Assembly (NCBI RefSeq): GCF_036032445.1
Contig: NZ_CP107932.1
Location: 3,846,501-3,910,500, forward strand
Reading direction: 5' to 3'
Source: Nocardia sp. NBC_00416
GTDB taxonomy: Bacteria > Actinomycetota > Actinomycetes > Mycobacteriales > Mycobacteriaceae
DNA length: 64,000 bases
The notes under the pieces were generated by a model. The model saw only the letters and a list, made by a program, of their open reading frames with translations, had not been told where the DNA came from and ran no database searches. A program made the translations under genes and the position numbers. This document shows positions 1 to 9,592 of the stretch, one piece after another (within the stretch, counting starts at the first letter, position 1; every line of letters begins with the position of its first letter).

Positions 1-47
1 CGGGAACGCGCGGTACGCAGCACGGACGCGAGTTCGGCTCTGTTCAT
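1..47 (-). CDS. N-terminal fragment of probable XRE-family regulator (runs off window)
   Basis: An ATG on the minus strand at 47 opens a frame to the window edge reading MNRAELASVLRTARS. This matches the usual first residues of actinobacterial MmyB-type XRE regulators (MNRAELADFLR...). A GGAGG sequence sits just upstream of the ATG. It is divergent from the SDR gene at 149, an arrangement often seen for this regulator family with an oxidoreductase target. Only 15 codons are visible, so the assignment is tentative. Confidence 0.4.
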   Translation of the reverse strand, partial: MNRAELASVLRTARS

Positions 48-148
48 TCCTCCATCCTGCCCCGGACAGCCGATCGCGGGGATGGTACTGCCGGTCCCAT
101 GGGTCAGGGGTCCTGGCGACCCGGTTCGAAGATCGCGATGCTGCGAAT

Positions 149-877
149 ATGACAACTACAGCGGCCGCGACGACCGTTCTGGTGACCGGTGCGAACAAAG
201 GACTGGGACGCGAAGCCGTGCGGCGATTCGCGACCATGGGCTGGCGGGTGTTCCTGGCCGCGCGAGACGTCGACCGCGGCACCACGGCAGTACGCGAGTT
301 GGCCGCAGCCGGGCTGCACGCGGAATTCGTACCGATGGACATCACCAGCGACGAATCGGTGCGCGAGGCCCTCGATCTCGTGAGTGCTCGCACCCGGCAT
401 CTGGACGTCCTCGTCAACAACGCCGGCATCGGTGCGCCGGCGACCCCGCCGGCCGAGACGCCGGCCGCCGACCTCGGGGTAGTGTTCGACACCAACGTCC
501 TGGGCGCGATCCGGGTGACGAACGCGTTTCTCCCGCTGCTGCAAGCCGGCGAGAATCCCCGGATCGTCATGGTGTCCAGCGGAATGGGATCCATTGCGAC
601 CATCACCGACCCCGCCGCGGCCGACCTCGCCCAGCCCACACTCGGTTACCCGGCATCGAAAGCCGCACTGAACATGATCACCAGCCAGTATGCTCGCGCG
701 CTCCCCGGCATCCGGATCAACGCCGTCGACCCCGGTTACACGGCTACCGACCTCAACGACCACACCGGTTTCCAGACAGTCACCGAGGGCACCGACGCCA
801 TTGTCGATCTGGCCGATATCGAGTCCACCGGTCCCACCGGTGGTTTCTTCGACCGCAACGGCCGCACACCGTGGTGA
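149..877 (+). CDS. SDR family NAD(P)-dependent oxidoreductase
   Basis: This is a 242-residue classical short-chain dehydrogenase. The N-terminal Rossmann motif TGANKGLG lies at about residues 13-20, NNAG at about 90-93, and the catalytic Tyr-x-x-x-Lys in GYPASKAAL at about residue 168. The length is normal for classical SDRs. The substrate cannot be told from the sequence. It is divergent from the regulator fragment at the left edge, which probably controls it. Its stop at 877 overlaps a possible GTG start for the next frame, but the better start of that gene lies at 1003. Confidence 0.88.
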   Translation: MTTTAAATTVLVTGANKGLGREAVRRFATMGWRVFLAARDVDRGTTAVRELAAAGLHAEFVPMDITSDESVREALDLVSARTRHLDVLVNNAGIGAPATPPAETPAADLGVVFDTNVLGAIRVTNAFLPLLQAGENPRIVMVSSGMGSIATITDPAAADLAQPTLGYPASKAALNMITSQYARALPGIRINAVDPGYTATDLNDHTGFQTVTEGTDAIVDLADIESTGPTGGFFDRNGRTPW

Positions 878-1002
878 CCGGCCGTCCCCCCGGCAGGCGA
901 CCGGGTCCGCGAGCCGGGTTGATCGTGACGGCCGTCGCGCTGCCGATCCTCGCGGTCCTCGCCGGATACCTCTGGATTTCGACACAGGAGGCCGCAGAAA
1001 CG

Positions 1003-1404
1003 ATGAACCCGACCAGCGCGACGACGACCGTATTGTCGATCGGGTTGCACCCCAGCGCACTCGACTACAGCCGGATTCCCGGGCTCGACGAGGAGACGCT
1101 CACCGCCAGGATCGCCGCCGGCGATCGCGCGTTGCACGACGCGGGATTCGATGTGGTGTCGTGTCTGCTGCCGGCCGATCCCGACGCGGCGGAAACCGCG
1201 CTGCGCGGGTGCGCCGCCGATACGCCCTTCGCGGTCGTGATGATCGGCGCCGGGATACGGGCGAGCCTCGAGCACACGCTGCTGTTCGAGCGCGTCGTCA
1301 ATGTGGTCAACGCACTCTCTCCCGGGGTGAAGTACTGCTTCAACACCTCACCCGAAGCGACCATCGACGCGATAAGCAGATGGGTGCGACCGGGGGCCCG
1401 GTGA
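1003..1404 (+). CDS. Conserved hypothetical protein, about 133 aa
   Basis: The frame begins MNPTSATTTVLSIGLHPSAL and contains a VMIGAGIR segment and a C-terminal VKYCFNTSPEA segment. From memory this resembles a small cytosolic family of unknown function found in proteobacteria and actinobacteria, with the pattern IGL-P, IGAG-R and CFNT-P. An AGGAGG lies 11 nt upstream of the ATG. An alternative GTG at 871, overlapping the SDR stop, would add a hydrophobic stretch (about residues 17-40), giving a membrane-anchored form. The soluble start is preferred because the recognised family similarity begins there. Confidence 0.6.
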   Translation: MNPTSATTTVLSIGLHPSALDYSRIPGLDEETLTARIAAGDRALHDAGFDVVSCLLPADPDAAETALRGCAADTPFAVVMIGAGIRASLEHTLLFERVVNVVNALSPGVKYCFNTSPEATIDAISRWVRPGAR

Positions 1405-1536
1405 TCGGATACCGGCCGGCCCGGCGTCTCGCGTCCGCGACCTCGACCCGCGGGCCTTGACACAGTGCGGGCCACGGCTTTGACTGACCCGGAAGCTGGT
1501 GTTACCTCATCCGACAATGCTCTGAGAGGTCGACAT

Positions 1537-2433
1537 ATGCACAGCACACGGTCAGCGCGGGGGCCGCGGCCCGGATCGTCCACCCGCCGCGGAACCCGCT
1601 CGGTACTGGCACTGATCGGCGCGTGCCTGCTCTCCTCGACGGTCACCGGAACCGCTGTCGGCGAACCGTCGGCGGACACCGGGTTCGCGATCCCCTTCGC
1701 CGGGGCGCCCGCCTACGAGCACGTGGCGCCGACCCAGATGACGGGTCCGGAGCAGCTCAACCAGCCGCTCGGCCGGGCCCGGGCCGACGAGATCGCCGGT
1801 CAGGTGGGTCTCAGCAGCGCCGACGCGCTGACCGACCAGCAGTACCGCGACCTCAGCACCGGCGGCGGGGTCGGCGGCAACCCCGAGGCGGCCGAGGTGA
1901 TCGACGCCTGCGTCCGGATCCTCACCAACACGGTCGGCCGCCCCCTCTATTCCCAGGTGAACGGGCAGCGCACACCGTCGGTGCTGGCCGGCTACGGGCT
2001 CTATGTGAACCCGAGCGGACTGCTGGAGAGCCCGGCCAACACCGACGCGCCGACCAGGCAGGTGAACACCCTGATCGCGCCCGGCGGTTATATCGGCACC
2101 TGGTTGCGGAACAACGACGCGGTGCGAACCCTGACAGCGCTCTACCGCTCGGCCTACCCGGTGCAAGCTGTCTACGGGTTCGCGGCACAGCAGATTTCGG
2201 GCGCGGCGCAACTGGTGACCAACACCAAGGACGGTGGGCGCGCCGAGGTCGGCATGTCCATGGCTCCGCCGTTGTGGATCGTGAACTTCGCCCTGATCTA
2301 CGTATTGAACCCGTCCCTGGCGGCTCAGATGCCCGCCTACTGGACTCCCATACCCGCGCAGGTCGCCGACGCCATCACAGCGAGCCCCAGCGGCCAGGTT
2401 CCTTTCGGCGACTACGCGTCCTACTTCCGGTAG
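1537..2433 (+). CDS. Secreted hypothetical protein with Sec signal peptide
   Basis: This 298-residue protein begins with an Arg-rich n-region, then a hydrophobic core (VLALIGACLLSSTVTGTA) and a likely cleavage near AVG-EPS, so export is expected. The mature part is rich in Pro, Ala and Gln with no motif I recognise. It resembles the secreted hypothetical proteins abundant in Nocardia. GAGAGGT precedes the ATG at a suitable distance. It stands alone, followed by a degraded repeat-protein gene on the other strand. Confidence 0.7.
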   Translation: MHSTRSARGPRPGSSTRRGTRSVLALIGACLLSSTVTGTAVGEPSADTGFAIPFAGAPAYEHVAPTQMTGPEQLNQPLGRARADEIAGQVGLSSADALTDQQYRDLSTGGGVGGNPEAAEVIDACVRILTNTVGRPLYSQVNGQRTPSVLAGYGLYVNPSGLLESPANTDAPTRQVNTLIAPGGYIGTWLRNNDAVRTLTALYRSAYPVQAVYGFAAQQISGAAQLVTNTKDGGRAEVGMSMAPPLWIVNFALIYVLNPSLAAQMPAYWTPIPAQVADAITASPSGQVPFGDYASYFR

Positions 2434-2475
2434 CGGGCAGTAGTGATCACCGCTCTGCCAACGCAGATCCCGGCA

Positions 2476-2752
2476 CTATGCCGTGCCGCCGGTCGCCGCC
2501 GCGAGCGCAGCCCGCACGGCCGCATCCGGCAGCGATGGATTGGCCGCCGCTGCCTCGACCACCTGCCGGTCGTCGTCATGGAGTAGTTCGGTGAGGGCCG
2601 AGGGCGGCAGGGCGGGATGGCGCGCCGCCCACGGCCTGGCCTGGTGATCGGTCAGGCATGCGAGCAACCGTGGCTGTCGCGTGGCGATGCCGGGCGATCT
2701 CACGAAACGCCTTCTGCACCGGCGGCCGGAGCTCGGTCAATGCTGCACAGGA
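2476..2752 (-). pseudogene. Frameshifted remnant of a leucine-rich-variant/HEAT-like repeat protein
   Basis: The last part reads RLLACLTDHQARPWAARHPA followed by LPPSALTELLHDD and a VVEAAAANPSLPDAAV stretch. This is the helical-repeat style of LRV proteins (A-x-NPxLPxxxL). Upstream of about 2665 the same repeat style continues in another frame (ALTELRPPVQKAFREIARH). A single frameshift near 2660-2672 would join the two. No start or full-length frame exists, so this is the 3' end of a decayed gene. Confidence 0.45.
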
Positions 2753-2962
2753 AGATTCTGCCCGAGCGGGCCCGTCGCGGCCTTGCGCCGACCGTCCGTC
2801 GGACCGAGCCCACTACCGATCCACAATCTGGACGTCACGTCTGGGCTGTGGCGCCGCGGGGAGCACACGCACGCACGGGTGCTTCCACGAGCTCGTGCTC
2901 GTCGACCGCACTCGGAGTTATCGCCGGCCCACGGGACAGCGTCCTCGGTAGGGTGACCGGGT

Positions 2963-3454
2963 ATGGGTGGACGGCGGATTCTGCGAGGTGGTGGCAGCGG
3001 ACGGCGGCGAACCCTGCCGGGCGTTGCGACACCGGACCCGCGGACTGTCATCGCCGGGGCTGATGTGGTTGTGGCAGGACTGTTCTCGGCCCAGCGCACG
3101 GATCATCCGGTGGTGATGGCCGAGGTCGCGGCCGAGGTCACCCGGCTCGGCGGCAGGGTCGTCGAGAGTTTCGTGCAGCGCCGCGGAGTCTCGGGCGGCA
3201 AGAAGGGCAAGAACACTCCGGGCGGCGCGGTCACCATGTCGGAACCGTATTCGTCCAGGACGTTGATGAGTATGGGCAAGGTGCGCGAGATCGCGGAGGC
3301 GTGTCACCGGGCGAATGCGGGGGCTGTGGTATTCGCCAACGAATTGACCGGCCGGCAGCGGGCCGCGCTGGCGACGATCTGCGGTTGTCCGGTGTTCGGA
3401 CACGACGACCTGGTGTCGCCGATCCGCTCGGCCCATGACGACAGTCCGCCGTGA
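2963..3454 (+). CDS. Stand-alone HflX N-terminal-domain-like protein
   Basis: This 163-residue protein looks like the nucleotide-independent N-terminal domain of the ribosome-splitting GTPase HflX and lacks the GTPase domain. The matching pattern in order is VVVAGLFSAQRTDHP, then ESFVQRRGVSGGKKG, then MGKVREIAEACHRANAG (HflX: GKGKVEELR) and VVFANELTGRQRAAL (HflX: VVFDDELSPxQxRNL), ending near CPVFGHDDL. The start is uncertain because the first 25 residues are basic and atypical. No GTPase gene lies alongside. It could modulate ribosomes, or be a remnant that stays open. The family match is from memory. Confidence 0.6.
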   Translation: MGGRRILRGGGSGRRRTLPGVATPDPRTVIAGADVVVAGLFSAQRTDHPVVMAEVAAEVTRLGGRVVESFVQRRGVSGGKKGKNTPGGAVTMSEPYSSRTLMSMGKVREIAEACHRANAGAVVFANELTGRQRAALATICGCPVFGHDDLVSPIRSAHDDSPP

Positions 3455-3518
3455 CGTGATCCGTCAGCGCCTGGGACCCTCCGCTGCTGACCGCGGTTTC
3501 GACGAGCAGCTGACTCGG

Positions 3519-4118
3519 TCAGCGGCGTACGCGATACCTCAGGTGCAGCACCCGCTCGCCCTGGATGACGACATCGGGATCCTCGAGCAGGTGCTGGGCG
3601 TCCACCGAGCCGAAATACCTTTTTCCCGAACCGAATACGACCGGCACCACATCCATCGCGACCTCGTCGACCAGGCCGAGCGCGAGCGCCTGCCCGCCCA
3701 CCGCACCGGCGCAGACCGCCACCACACGATCACCGGCCCGCCGTTTCGCCTCGGCGACGGCCGCGGCGACGTCGTCGAAGAACGGGACATCCGCCTCTGG
3801 ATGCCAGCTGTCGGGCTTGGGCCGGTGCGAGACGACGAGCAGGTGCTCGCCCGCGGGCGGCTTCGCCTCCCAGCCGTTGGTGAGGTCGAACAGGTGCCGT
3901 CCCTGGATCGTGGCGCCGATGCTGTTCCAGAACGGGCCGGTGTACTCGTAGGAGCGGCGGCCGAGCCGGAACGGGGCGTGGTTCCGCTCTTGCGCTTCGT
4001 CCTCGACGAGCGGCACCTCACCGTTGAAGTACCAGTCGAAGAGCGGCCCGACCTCGTCGTTGCGGTCGGCGATGAAACCGTCCACCGACACCACCGCGTG
4101 CATGATCACTGTCGCCAT
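3519..4118 (-). CDS. Dihydrofolate reductase family protein (RibD C-terminal domain)
   Basis: This 199-residue protein begins MATVIMHAVVSVDGFIAD, the hallmark first strand of stand-alone RibD-C/DHFR-like reductases, with LGRRSYEYTGPFW in the middle and a C-terminal GLVDEVAMDVVPVVFGSGK block (usual family pattern LxDEL-xxxPVxLGxGxxLF). Proteins of this family bind NADPH. The physiological substrate is generally unknown. It is divergent from the gene at 4117, with the two annotated starts nearly touching. Confidence 0.85.
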   Translation of the reverse strand: MATVIMHAVVSVDGFIADRNDEVGPLFDWYFNGEVPLVEDEAQERNHAPFRLGRRSYEYTGPFWNSIGATIQGRHLFDLTNGWEAKPPAGEHLLVVSHRPKPDSWHPEADVPFFDDVAAAVAEAKRRAGDRVVAVCAGAVGGQALALGLVDEVAMDVVPVVFGSGKRYFGSVDAQHLLEDPDVVIQGERVLHLRYRVRR

Positions 4119-4668
4119 GCTCTTTACGACTCCGGCCGCCGGCCGAACTCATCGGTGCCGCCGGTGGTATCCCGGGCCGGCGCTTCGTACTGCGCTGATC
4201 GAGATCGTCGATCTCCTGTCAGCGGGTTCCGACCTGGCGCAGCGCAAATTGGCGCACGCGCTCGGTGACCCCCACGCTGGTTCCGCTCCCGAGCGCGCGC
4301 TCGAGCATGCCCTCGCACTCGGTTGGGAAGACGACGATGCCTGCCCCATTCTGGAGCACTTCGACTGGAAGGCCCAACCCCCGGAGATCCGGGAGGCCCT
4401 GAGCACCCTACCCACATTTCCGCCGGGAATGAGCTGGGACTGGCACGACCGGGACCCGCTGGACGAGGACCACGACCAGCGGGATCCTCACGAAGAACTC
4501 AACGACTTCCTGAATTCGGTGAACCTGCACAGCTCCGAAGTCGGCTTCGAGTTGATCGGCTTCTGGGCCGACGATTCGTTCACTCTCGGGTTCGTCCGCG
4601 AGGAAGAACTCGAGCGACTCGAGGATCTGGGGAGACAAGCCGGCACCGTCATGGTTCCCTACTATTAG
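4117..4668 (+). CDS. Acidic hypothetical protein, possibly DUF6630-like
   Basis: The coding signal is clear from about 4195 to 4668. The C-terminal half has the pattern MSWDWHDRDPLDED ... LNDFLNSVNLHSSEVGF ... DSFTLGFVREEELERL. This resembles DUF6630-type proteins, where a Trp-rich segment precedes a domain ending in a D-S/D-x-Y/F-x-L-x-x-V strand. The family call is from memory and weak. The first ATG (4117) overlaps the divergent reductase start and leaves no promoter room, so translation may start further in at a CTG or TTG near 4195. Confidence 0.5.
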   Translation: MLFTTPAAGRTHRCRRWYPGPALRTALIEIVDLLSAGSDLAQRKLAHALGDPHAGSAPERALEHALALGWEDDDACPILEHFDWKAQPPEIREALSTLPTFPPGMSWDWHDRDPLDEDHDQRDPHEELNDFLNSVNLHSSEVGFELIGFWADDSFTLGFVREEELERLEDLGRQAGTVMVPYY

Positions 4669-4762
4669 ATGCCGTGATCGCCGATGCCGCCGACCGGCGG
4701 GCCGGACCTGGAGTGGTCCACGCGGTGACCGCGCTGCCAACGCCCGTTTTCGGCCGGCCGGG

Positions 4763-6553
4763 TCACCCCTTCGCGCCGATGAGCTGCTGGTAGTCCCCGT
4801 TCCGGGACAGCAACTCCTCGTGCGGACCACTGTCGACTATCCGCCCGTCTTCGAGGAACACGACCGTATCGGCTTCGCGAATGGTGGACAGGCGATGGGC
4901 GATGACCAGCAGTGCGCATTCGTTCCGCACTCCCCGGATGGTCACGTGCAAAGCCTGTTCGGTCTCCGCGTCGAGCATCGCTGTGGGCTCATCGAGCATC
5001 ATCAACACCGGGCGTCGTATCAGTGCCCGTGCCAACGCCACCCGTTGTCGTTCACCACCCGAGAGCAGCGCGCCGTGTTCGCCCACCTCGGTGTCGAGGC
5101 CACGAGGCAGGCGGGCGACGAGATCCGCCAGACCCGCGAGCCCCACCGCTCGCCGCACGTCGTCCTCGGCGAGGCCGGGATCCCGGTAGGTCAGATTGTC
5201 CCGAAGACTGCCGAACAACAGCGGCGCGTTCTGTTCCAGCAGGCTGATATCCGAGCGCCATGCCCGCCGCGGGCGATCGGTGTAGGACCGCCCGCCCAGC
5301 AGAATGTCACCGTTGTCCGGGTTGTAGAACCTGCTCGCCAACGAGAACACAGTGGACTTTCCGGCACCGGACTGCCCGACCAGTGCCACATGCCCACAGG
5401 ACGGAACCGAGAACGTCACGCCGCGCAGAATCGCCCGCTGGTCGTAGGAGAAACGCACATTTCTGAACTCGAGCGCGAAATCGTCGGCGCCCGCGAATTC
5501 TCCGGTCGCCGCGCTCGTCGATCGACTGTCCGGTCCGGGACCGCCCTGCTCGACATCGTCGACGTCCTCGCACGGTAATTCGAGTGTCGACCTTATCCGG
5601 CTCAGCGCGCCCAGGGCCTGCTGGAGCCCGACGGAGCCGTTGAAGAGATCGCCGACCGGCATCAACAAGTTCATCGCGAGCAGCATCATCGAGACAAGGC
5701 TGCTCAACTCCATCTGATGGTTCGCCACCCGGACACCACCGACCAGCAGAGAAACCACGAAAGAACCGGTCACCGCCAGGTGCATCGCCGGGGTTCCCAG
5801 CGCCCGCAACCCGGCGACCCGGACCCCGGCGGAAAACGCCTCGCCGGCCGACTCGGTCAAGCGCTCGCGCTCGCGGTCTTCGGCATTGTTCACCTTGACC
5901 GTACGTACTCCGGTGAGCGCCCGTTCGATATCGGCGGAGAGCGCGCCGACACTCTCCTGCAACTGCGTCGAGGCTCTCTCGATTCTGGTCATGACCAGCA
6001 ACATCGCACTCGCGGCGACGCCGACGGTGACGAAAACGATCGAGAACAACAGCCGATCGAGATAGATCATCACCGCGACGGTCCCGATGAGTGTCACTGT
6101 CCCGGTGAATATTTGGACCAGGGTGCTTCCGACAACGTTCCGAATAACCGTCGGATCCATGGTCACACGCGAGATCAGGTCACCGACCCGGAGCGAGTCG
6201 AGCGTCGGGACACTCACCCTCAGCAGATGCCCCGACAATCGAGTGCGCAGCGCCAGGAGCACCGACTCACCGGAGCGCTCCAGGACGTAGAGTCCGCAGG
6301 TATCGGTGACAGCGTGCAGGAGGTAGGCCCCGACCAGCGCCGCGAGCGACCATGCGATCGCGTCACCCGAACTCGCGTCCCGAATGACCCGGCCCGCCAG
6401 CAGCGGTTGCACCAGCGAGAATCCGGTACCCACGAGAAGTAGCGCCGTCGCTCCCAGCAGGGCTTTACGGTGTGGTGCGATCAGCCCGAGCAGAGCCCCG
6501 ACTCTGCGCAGCCACGAATCGCCCTGCCGAGAGCCGGCGTCGGTTGCTGACAT
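4763..6553 (-). CDS. ABC transporter, fused permease/ATP-binding half-transporter (exporter type)
   Basis: This is a protein of about 596 residues. The N-terminal half carries the six-helix exporter transmembrane domain. The C-terminal nucleotide-binding domain has Walker A GQSGAGKST, signature LLSGGERQRVALARAL, Walker B VLMMLDEPTA and the switch His in VIAHRLSTI. Two copies would form the pump, either as a homodimer or with a partner encoded elsewhere. The ATG at 6553 follows GGTGGGGGAG and starts MSATDAGS. An upstream in-frame start at 6619 adds only Arg-rich residues. The cargo is unknown; a drug, lipid or peptide is possible. Confidence 0.9.
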   Translation of the reverse strand: MSATDAGSRQGDSWLRRVGALLGLIAPHRKALLGATALLLVGTGFSLVQPLLAGRVIRDASSGDAIAWSLAALVGAYLLHAVTDTCGLYVLERSGESVLLALRTRLSGHLLRVSVPTLDSLRVGDLISRVTMDPTVIRNVVGSTLVQIFTGTVTLIGTVAVMIYLDRLLFSIVFVTVGVAASAMLLVMTRIERASTQLQESVGALSADIERALTGVRTVKVNNAEDRERERLTESAGEAFSAGVRVAGLRALGTPAMHLAVTGSFVVSLLVGGVRVANHQMELSSLVSMMLLAMNLLMPVGDLFNGSVGLQQALGALSRIRSTLELPCEDVDDVEQGGPGPDSRSTSAATGEFAGADDFALEFRNVRFSYDQRAILRGVTFSVPSCGHVALVGQSGAGKSTVFSLASRFYNPDNGDILLGGRSYTDRPRRAWRSDISLLEQNAPLLFGSLRDNLTYRDPGLAEDDVRRAVGLAGLADLVARLPRGLDTEVGEHGALLSGGERQRVALARALIRRPVLMMLDEPTAMLDAETEQALHVTIRGVRNECALLVIAHRLSTIREADTVVFLEDGRIVDSGPHEELLSRNGDYQQLIGAKG

Positions 6554-6803
6554 CTCCCCCACCTCCACATGCCGCCGACCACCAGCTAACTCCCGCCACC
6601 GGCAAGCTTGCCTCACCACACCCGAGAAGTCCGGATAACCGCCGGGCGACTCACCGGATCGCGGCCGTGCCGAGACCGCACCGGTCCAGAGCCCCGAACT
6701 CGGCTCGTCCCCAGAGGAACTCGCTGATCGGGGCTTGGCTCACCAGCAGGGCCCACCAGACCCGGCCGGTGAGCTGACACCGCCTCGGCGGCGCGCCCGG
6801 ATG

Positions 6804-7592
6804 TCAGACGGTCTTGATGGTGCCGCCGTCGATGACGAGATCCGCCCCCACGATATTGGCCGACCTATCGGAGACCAGGAAGGTGATCAGTGCCGCGACC
6901 TCTTCCGGCTCGGAGATCCGGCCGGAGGCGACATTGAAGATATCGCCGAGGTTCGCCAGCAGTTCGTCGTGGGACAGACCCTGGGCGGCGGCGACATTGG
7001 TACCGAAACTCTCCGGACCGCGCCACAGCGGGCTGCCCACCACGCCCGGCGATACGGTGTTGACGCGCACTCCGCGCGGACCGAACTCGTCGCTGAGTCG
7101 TTTGCCGAGCGCCGACAGCGCGGCCTTGGCCTCGCTGTAGCCGATCGGGCCGGGGGTGGGGGTCCGGGCGAAGATCGAGGAGATGTTCACGATCGATCCA
7201 CGCCGTTCCAGCAGGCTCGGCAGCGCGGCCCGGGTAGCCCATACGGCACTGAACAAGTTGAGGTCGAACAGGTTTCGCCACTGATCGTCGGTGACGTCGA
7301 GGAAGCCGCCCAGCCCGAGCAGGTCCGCGTCACCCCCACCCACATTGTTGACCAGGATGTCGATGCCGCCGAGTTCGGCGAGCGCGCCGTCGATCAGCCG
7401 CGCCACCCCCTCCGGGGTGCCGAGATCGGCCGACACCGCGGCGATGCTGGCTTTTTCGAGTTCGGGTGTGATGGTCCGGGCGCCGCCGACGACCTGCACC
7501 CCCTCGGCGGTCAATGCCTCGGCGATGGCCAATCCGATACCACGACTGGCTCCGGTGACGACTGCCTTCTTGCCGGTCAATTCGAGATCCAT
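6804..7592 (-). CDS. SDR family oxidoreductase
   Basis: This 262-residue classical SDR has TGASRGIGLAIAEAL at residues 11-25, NNVGGG at about 91, catalytic Ser in NISSIFA, and YSEAKAAL with the Tyr-x-x-x-Lys pair at about 152. It ends with the typical IVGADLVIDGG block. The ATG at 7592 follows AAGGAA at good spacing and gives the family's usual MDLELTGKKAVVTG start. It is separated by about 620 bp from the divergent MHS transporter. Substrate unknown. Confidence 0.9.
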   Translation of the reverse strand: MDLELTGKKAVVTGASRGIGLAIAEALTAEGVQVVGGARTITPELEKASIAAVSADLGTPEGVARLIDGALAELGGIDILVNNVGGGDADLLGLGGFLDVTDDQWRNLFDLNLFSAVWATRAALPSLLERRGSIVNISSIFARTPTPGPIGYSEAKAALSALGKRLSDEFGPRGVRVNTVSPGVVGSPLWRGPESFGTNVAAAQGLSHDELLANLGDIFNVASGRISEPEEVAALITFLVSDRSANIVGADLVIDGGTIKTV

Positions 7593-8215
7593 GACAATTT
7601 TCCTTACTGAACCGCCCGGTCGAAGGCGCCGGTGCCGGATGGCCCACACCGCCGCTTCGAGGTAGTCCCGCGTAGGCCGATCGATATGCGGGGATGGTAT
7701 CCGAATCCCTCGATCGACGACGGTCGATTCGAGCGAGATATCTTGGGAGCAGCAGCAATTCGGACCTTCGCACAGTTCCGGGCGACTCAGACGGTGGGTG
7801 TGCGCACGGTTCGGCCGGAGCCGGCGGCGCTGGTTCGCAGGCCACTGGATCGACGGCCGGGATCAGTCGGACCACGAGGATCGGCGACCCCGCCGGGACG
7901 GCTGCCGCCGGCGGGTCGCGTGACAGCAGCGCCGCCGGGACCCCGGTACAGCGCCTCGAACAGGCCGCCGTAGGTGGGCATGACCGGCCGGGTGGGCCGC
8001 GACCGTGAGCGAGTCCCACCGCGCACCCGCCAGCCGGACCTCACGGGTTGGCCGGTCGGGCGGAGCAGACGCGGAACCGCTGGTGATCACTTCCGCCCGT
8101 CCCGATATTTACGACCCCGCCTCCGCGAGGTCGTTCCGCCCTGCACACTGAGTGGCGAGCGGCGCGTGACTTCGGTCACCGCGCACTCTGCACGGGTGAA
8201 CGAGAGGGATCACGA
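7593..8215. other. Long divergent intergenic region
   Basis: This 623-base stretch between the divergent SDR and MHS transporter genes must hold both promoters. Open frames are present on both strands, but none looks like a protein family I recognise and none has a convincing start with a ribosome site. It has the GC content of its surroundings. I see no RNA gene or repeat in it. A decayed minus-strand gene (around 7960-8090) is possible but not supported. Confidence 0.4.
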
Positions 8216-9592
8216 ATGTCAGAGACCACCACCCCGGACCCGGACGTGTCCACCGGGCGGGCATCGAGCGCCGGGTCGGCGTCGTCACGGGCGGCGACTC
8301 GTCGCGCTGTCTGGAATACGCTGCGCGGATCTTCGGGCAATCTCGTCGAGTGGTACGACGTCTACGTCTACACGGTGTTCGCTTCGTACTTCGAAGGCCA
8401 TTTCTTCGACTCGGCGGACAAGAACTCCACCGTCTACGTGTACGCGATCTTCGCCGTCACATTTCTGATGCGCCCGGTCGGCTCGTGGTTCTTCGGCCGC
8501 TACGCCGACCGCCGTGGCCGGCGCGCGGCCCTGACCTTCAGTGTTTCGCTCATGGCGGCGTGTTCGCTGGTGATCGCGATCGTGCCGGGACGCGAGACGA
8601 TCGGGGTGGGCGCGGCCGTGATCCTGATCCTGTGCAGGCTGGTGCAGGGATTCGCGACCGGCGGTGAGTACGGCGCGTCGGCGACCTACATGTCCGAGGC
8701 CGCCACCCGGGAACGCCGCGGGTTCTTCTCGTCGTTCCAATACGTGACCCTGGTCGGTGGTCATGTGCTGGCCCAACTCACCCTGTTGGTGCTGCAGACG
8801 TTCCTGGACAAGCAGGAGATCTCCGACTTCGGCTGGCGGATAGCCTTCTTCATCGGCGGTGTGGCCGCGGTAGTCGTGTTCTGGCTGCGCCGCAGTATGG
8901 ACGAATCGCTCACCGAGGCGCAGCTCGACGCCGTCCGGCGGGGCGAGGACACCGAGTCGGGGTCGCTGCGTGAACTGCTGCGCAACCACTGGCGCCCGCT
9001 GCTGCTGTGCTTCCTGCTCACCATGGGCGGCACCCTCGCCTTCTACACCTACAGCGTGAACGCGCCGTCCATGGTGAAGACCGCGTTCGAGGGCCGGGGC
9101 ATGACGGCGACCTGGATCAACCTCGCCGGATTGATCTTCCTCATGCTGTTGCAGCCGGTCGGTGGGTTGATCAGCGACAAAGTGGGCCGCAAACCCCTGC
9201 TGGTGTTCTTCGGGATCGGCGGCGTCGCTTACACCTGGTTCCTCATCACCTTCCTCCAGGACGCGACATCGGTGGCGGCGACCCTGCTGGTGACCTGCCT
9301 CGGCTACGTCGTGATCACCGGCTACACGTCCATCAACGCCATCGTCAAGGCCGAACTCTTCCCCTCCCATATCCGAGCCCTGGGTGTCGGGGTCGGATAC
9401 GCTTTGGCCAATTCGGTGTTCGGCGGTACCGCGCCGATGATCTACCAGGCCGCGAAGAACGGCGGGCACGTGACATGGTTCATCGTGTACGTGACCGTCG
9501 TCATCTTCGTCTCGCTGCTGGTGTACGTGTTCATGCTGAAGAACAAGAGCGAGACGGCACTGGATCGCGAACAGGGGCGCGCGTTCCGATAG
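8216..9592 (+). CDS. MHS-family MFS transporter (alpha-ketoglutarate/proline permease type)
   Basis: This 458-residue, 12-helix permease shows the MHS family pattern: SGNLVEWYDVYVYTVFAS in TM1, FGRYADRRGRR in the TM2-3 loop, GFATGGEYGASATYMSE in TM4-5 and GGLISDKVGRK in the central loop. MHS proteins are proton symporters for dicarboxylates, betaine or proline; KgtP is the closest pattern by eye. AGAGGG precedes the ATG. Bases 8356-8382 recur exactly at 27859-27885 on the other strand, in a short pseudogene fragment of a paralogue. Confidence 0.9.
   Translation: MSETTTPDPDVSTGRASSAGSASSRAATRRAVWNTLRGSSGNLVEWYDVYVYTVFASYFEGHFFDSADKNSTVYVYAIFAVTFLMRPVGSWFFGRYADRRGRRAALTFSVSLMAACSLVIAIVPGRETIGVGAAVILILCRLVQGFATGGEYGASATYMSEAATRERRGFFSSFQYVTLVGGHVLAQLTLLVLQTFLDKQEISDFGWRIAFFIGGVAAVVVFWLRRSMDESLTEAQLDAVRRGEDTESGSLRELLRNHWRPLLLCFLLTMGGTLAFYTYSVNAPSMVKTAFEGRGMTATWINLAGLIFLMLLQPVGGLISDKVGRKPLLVFFGIGGVAYTWFLITFLQDATSVAATLLVTCLGYVVITGYTSINAIVKAELFPSHIRALGVGVGYALANSVFGGTAPMIYQAAKNGGHVTWFIVYVTVVIFVSLLVYVFMLKNKSETALDREQGRAFR

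Noticed and set aside
82..1404. Long open frame over the SDR gene
   Set aside because: Its first two thirds are Arg-rich out-of-frame sequence over the SDR gene; only the last part (from 1003) looks like a real protein.
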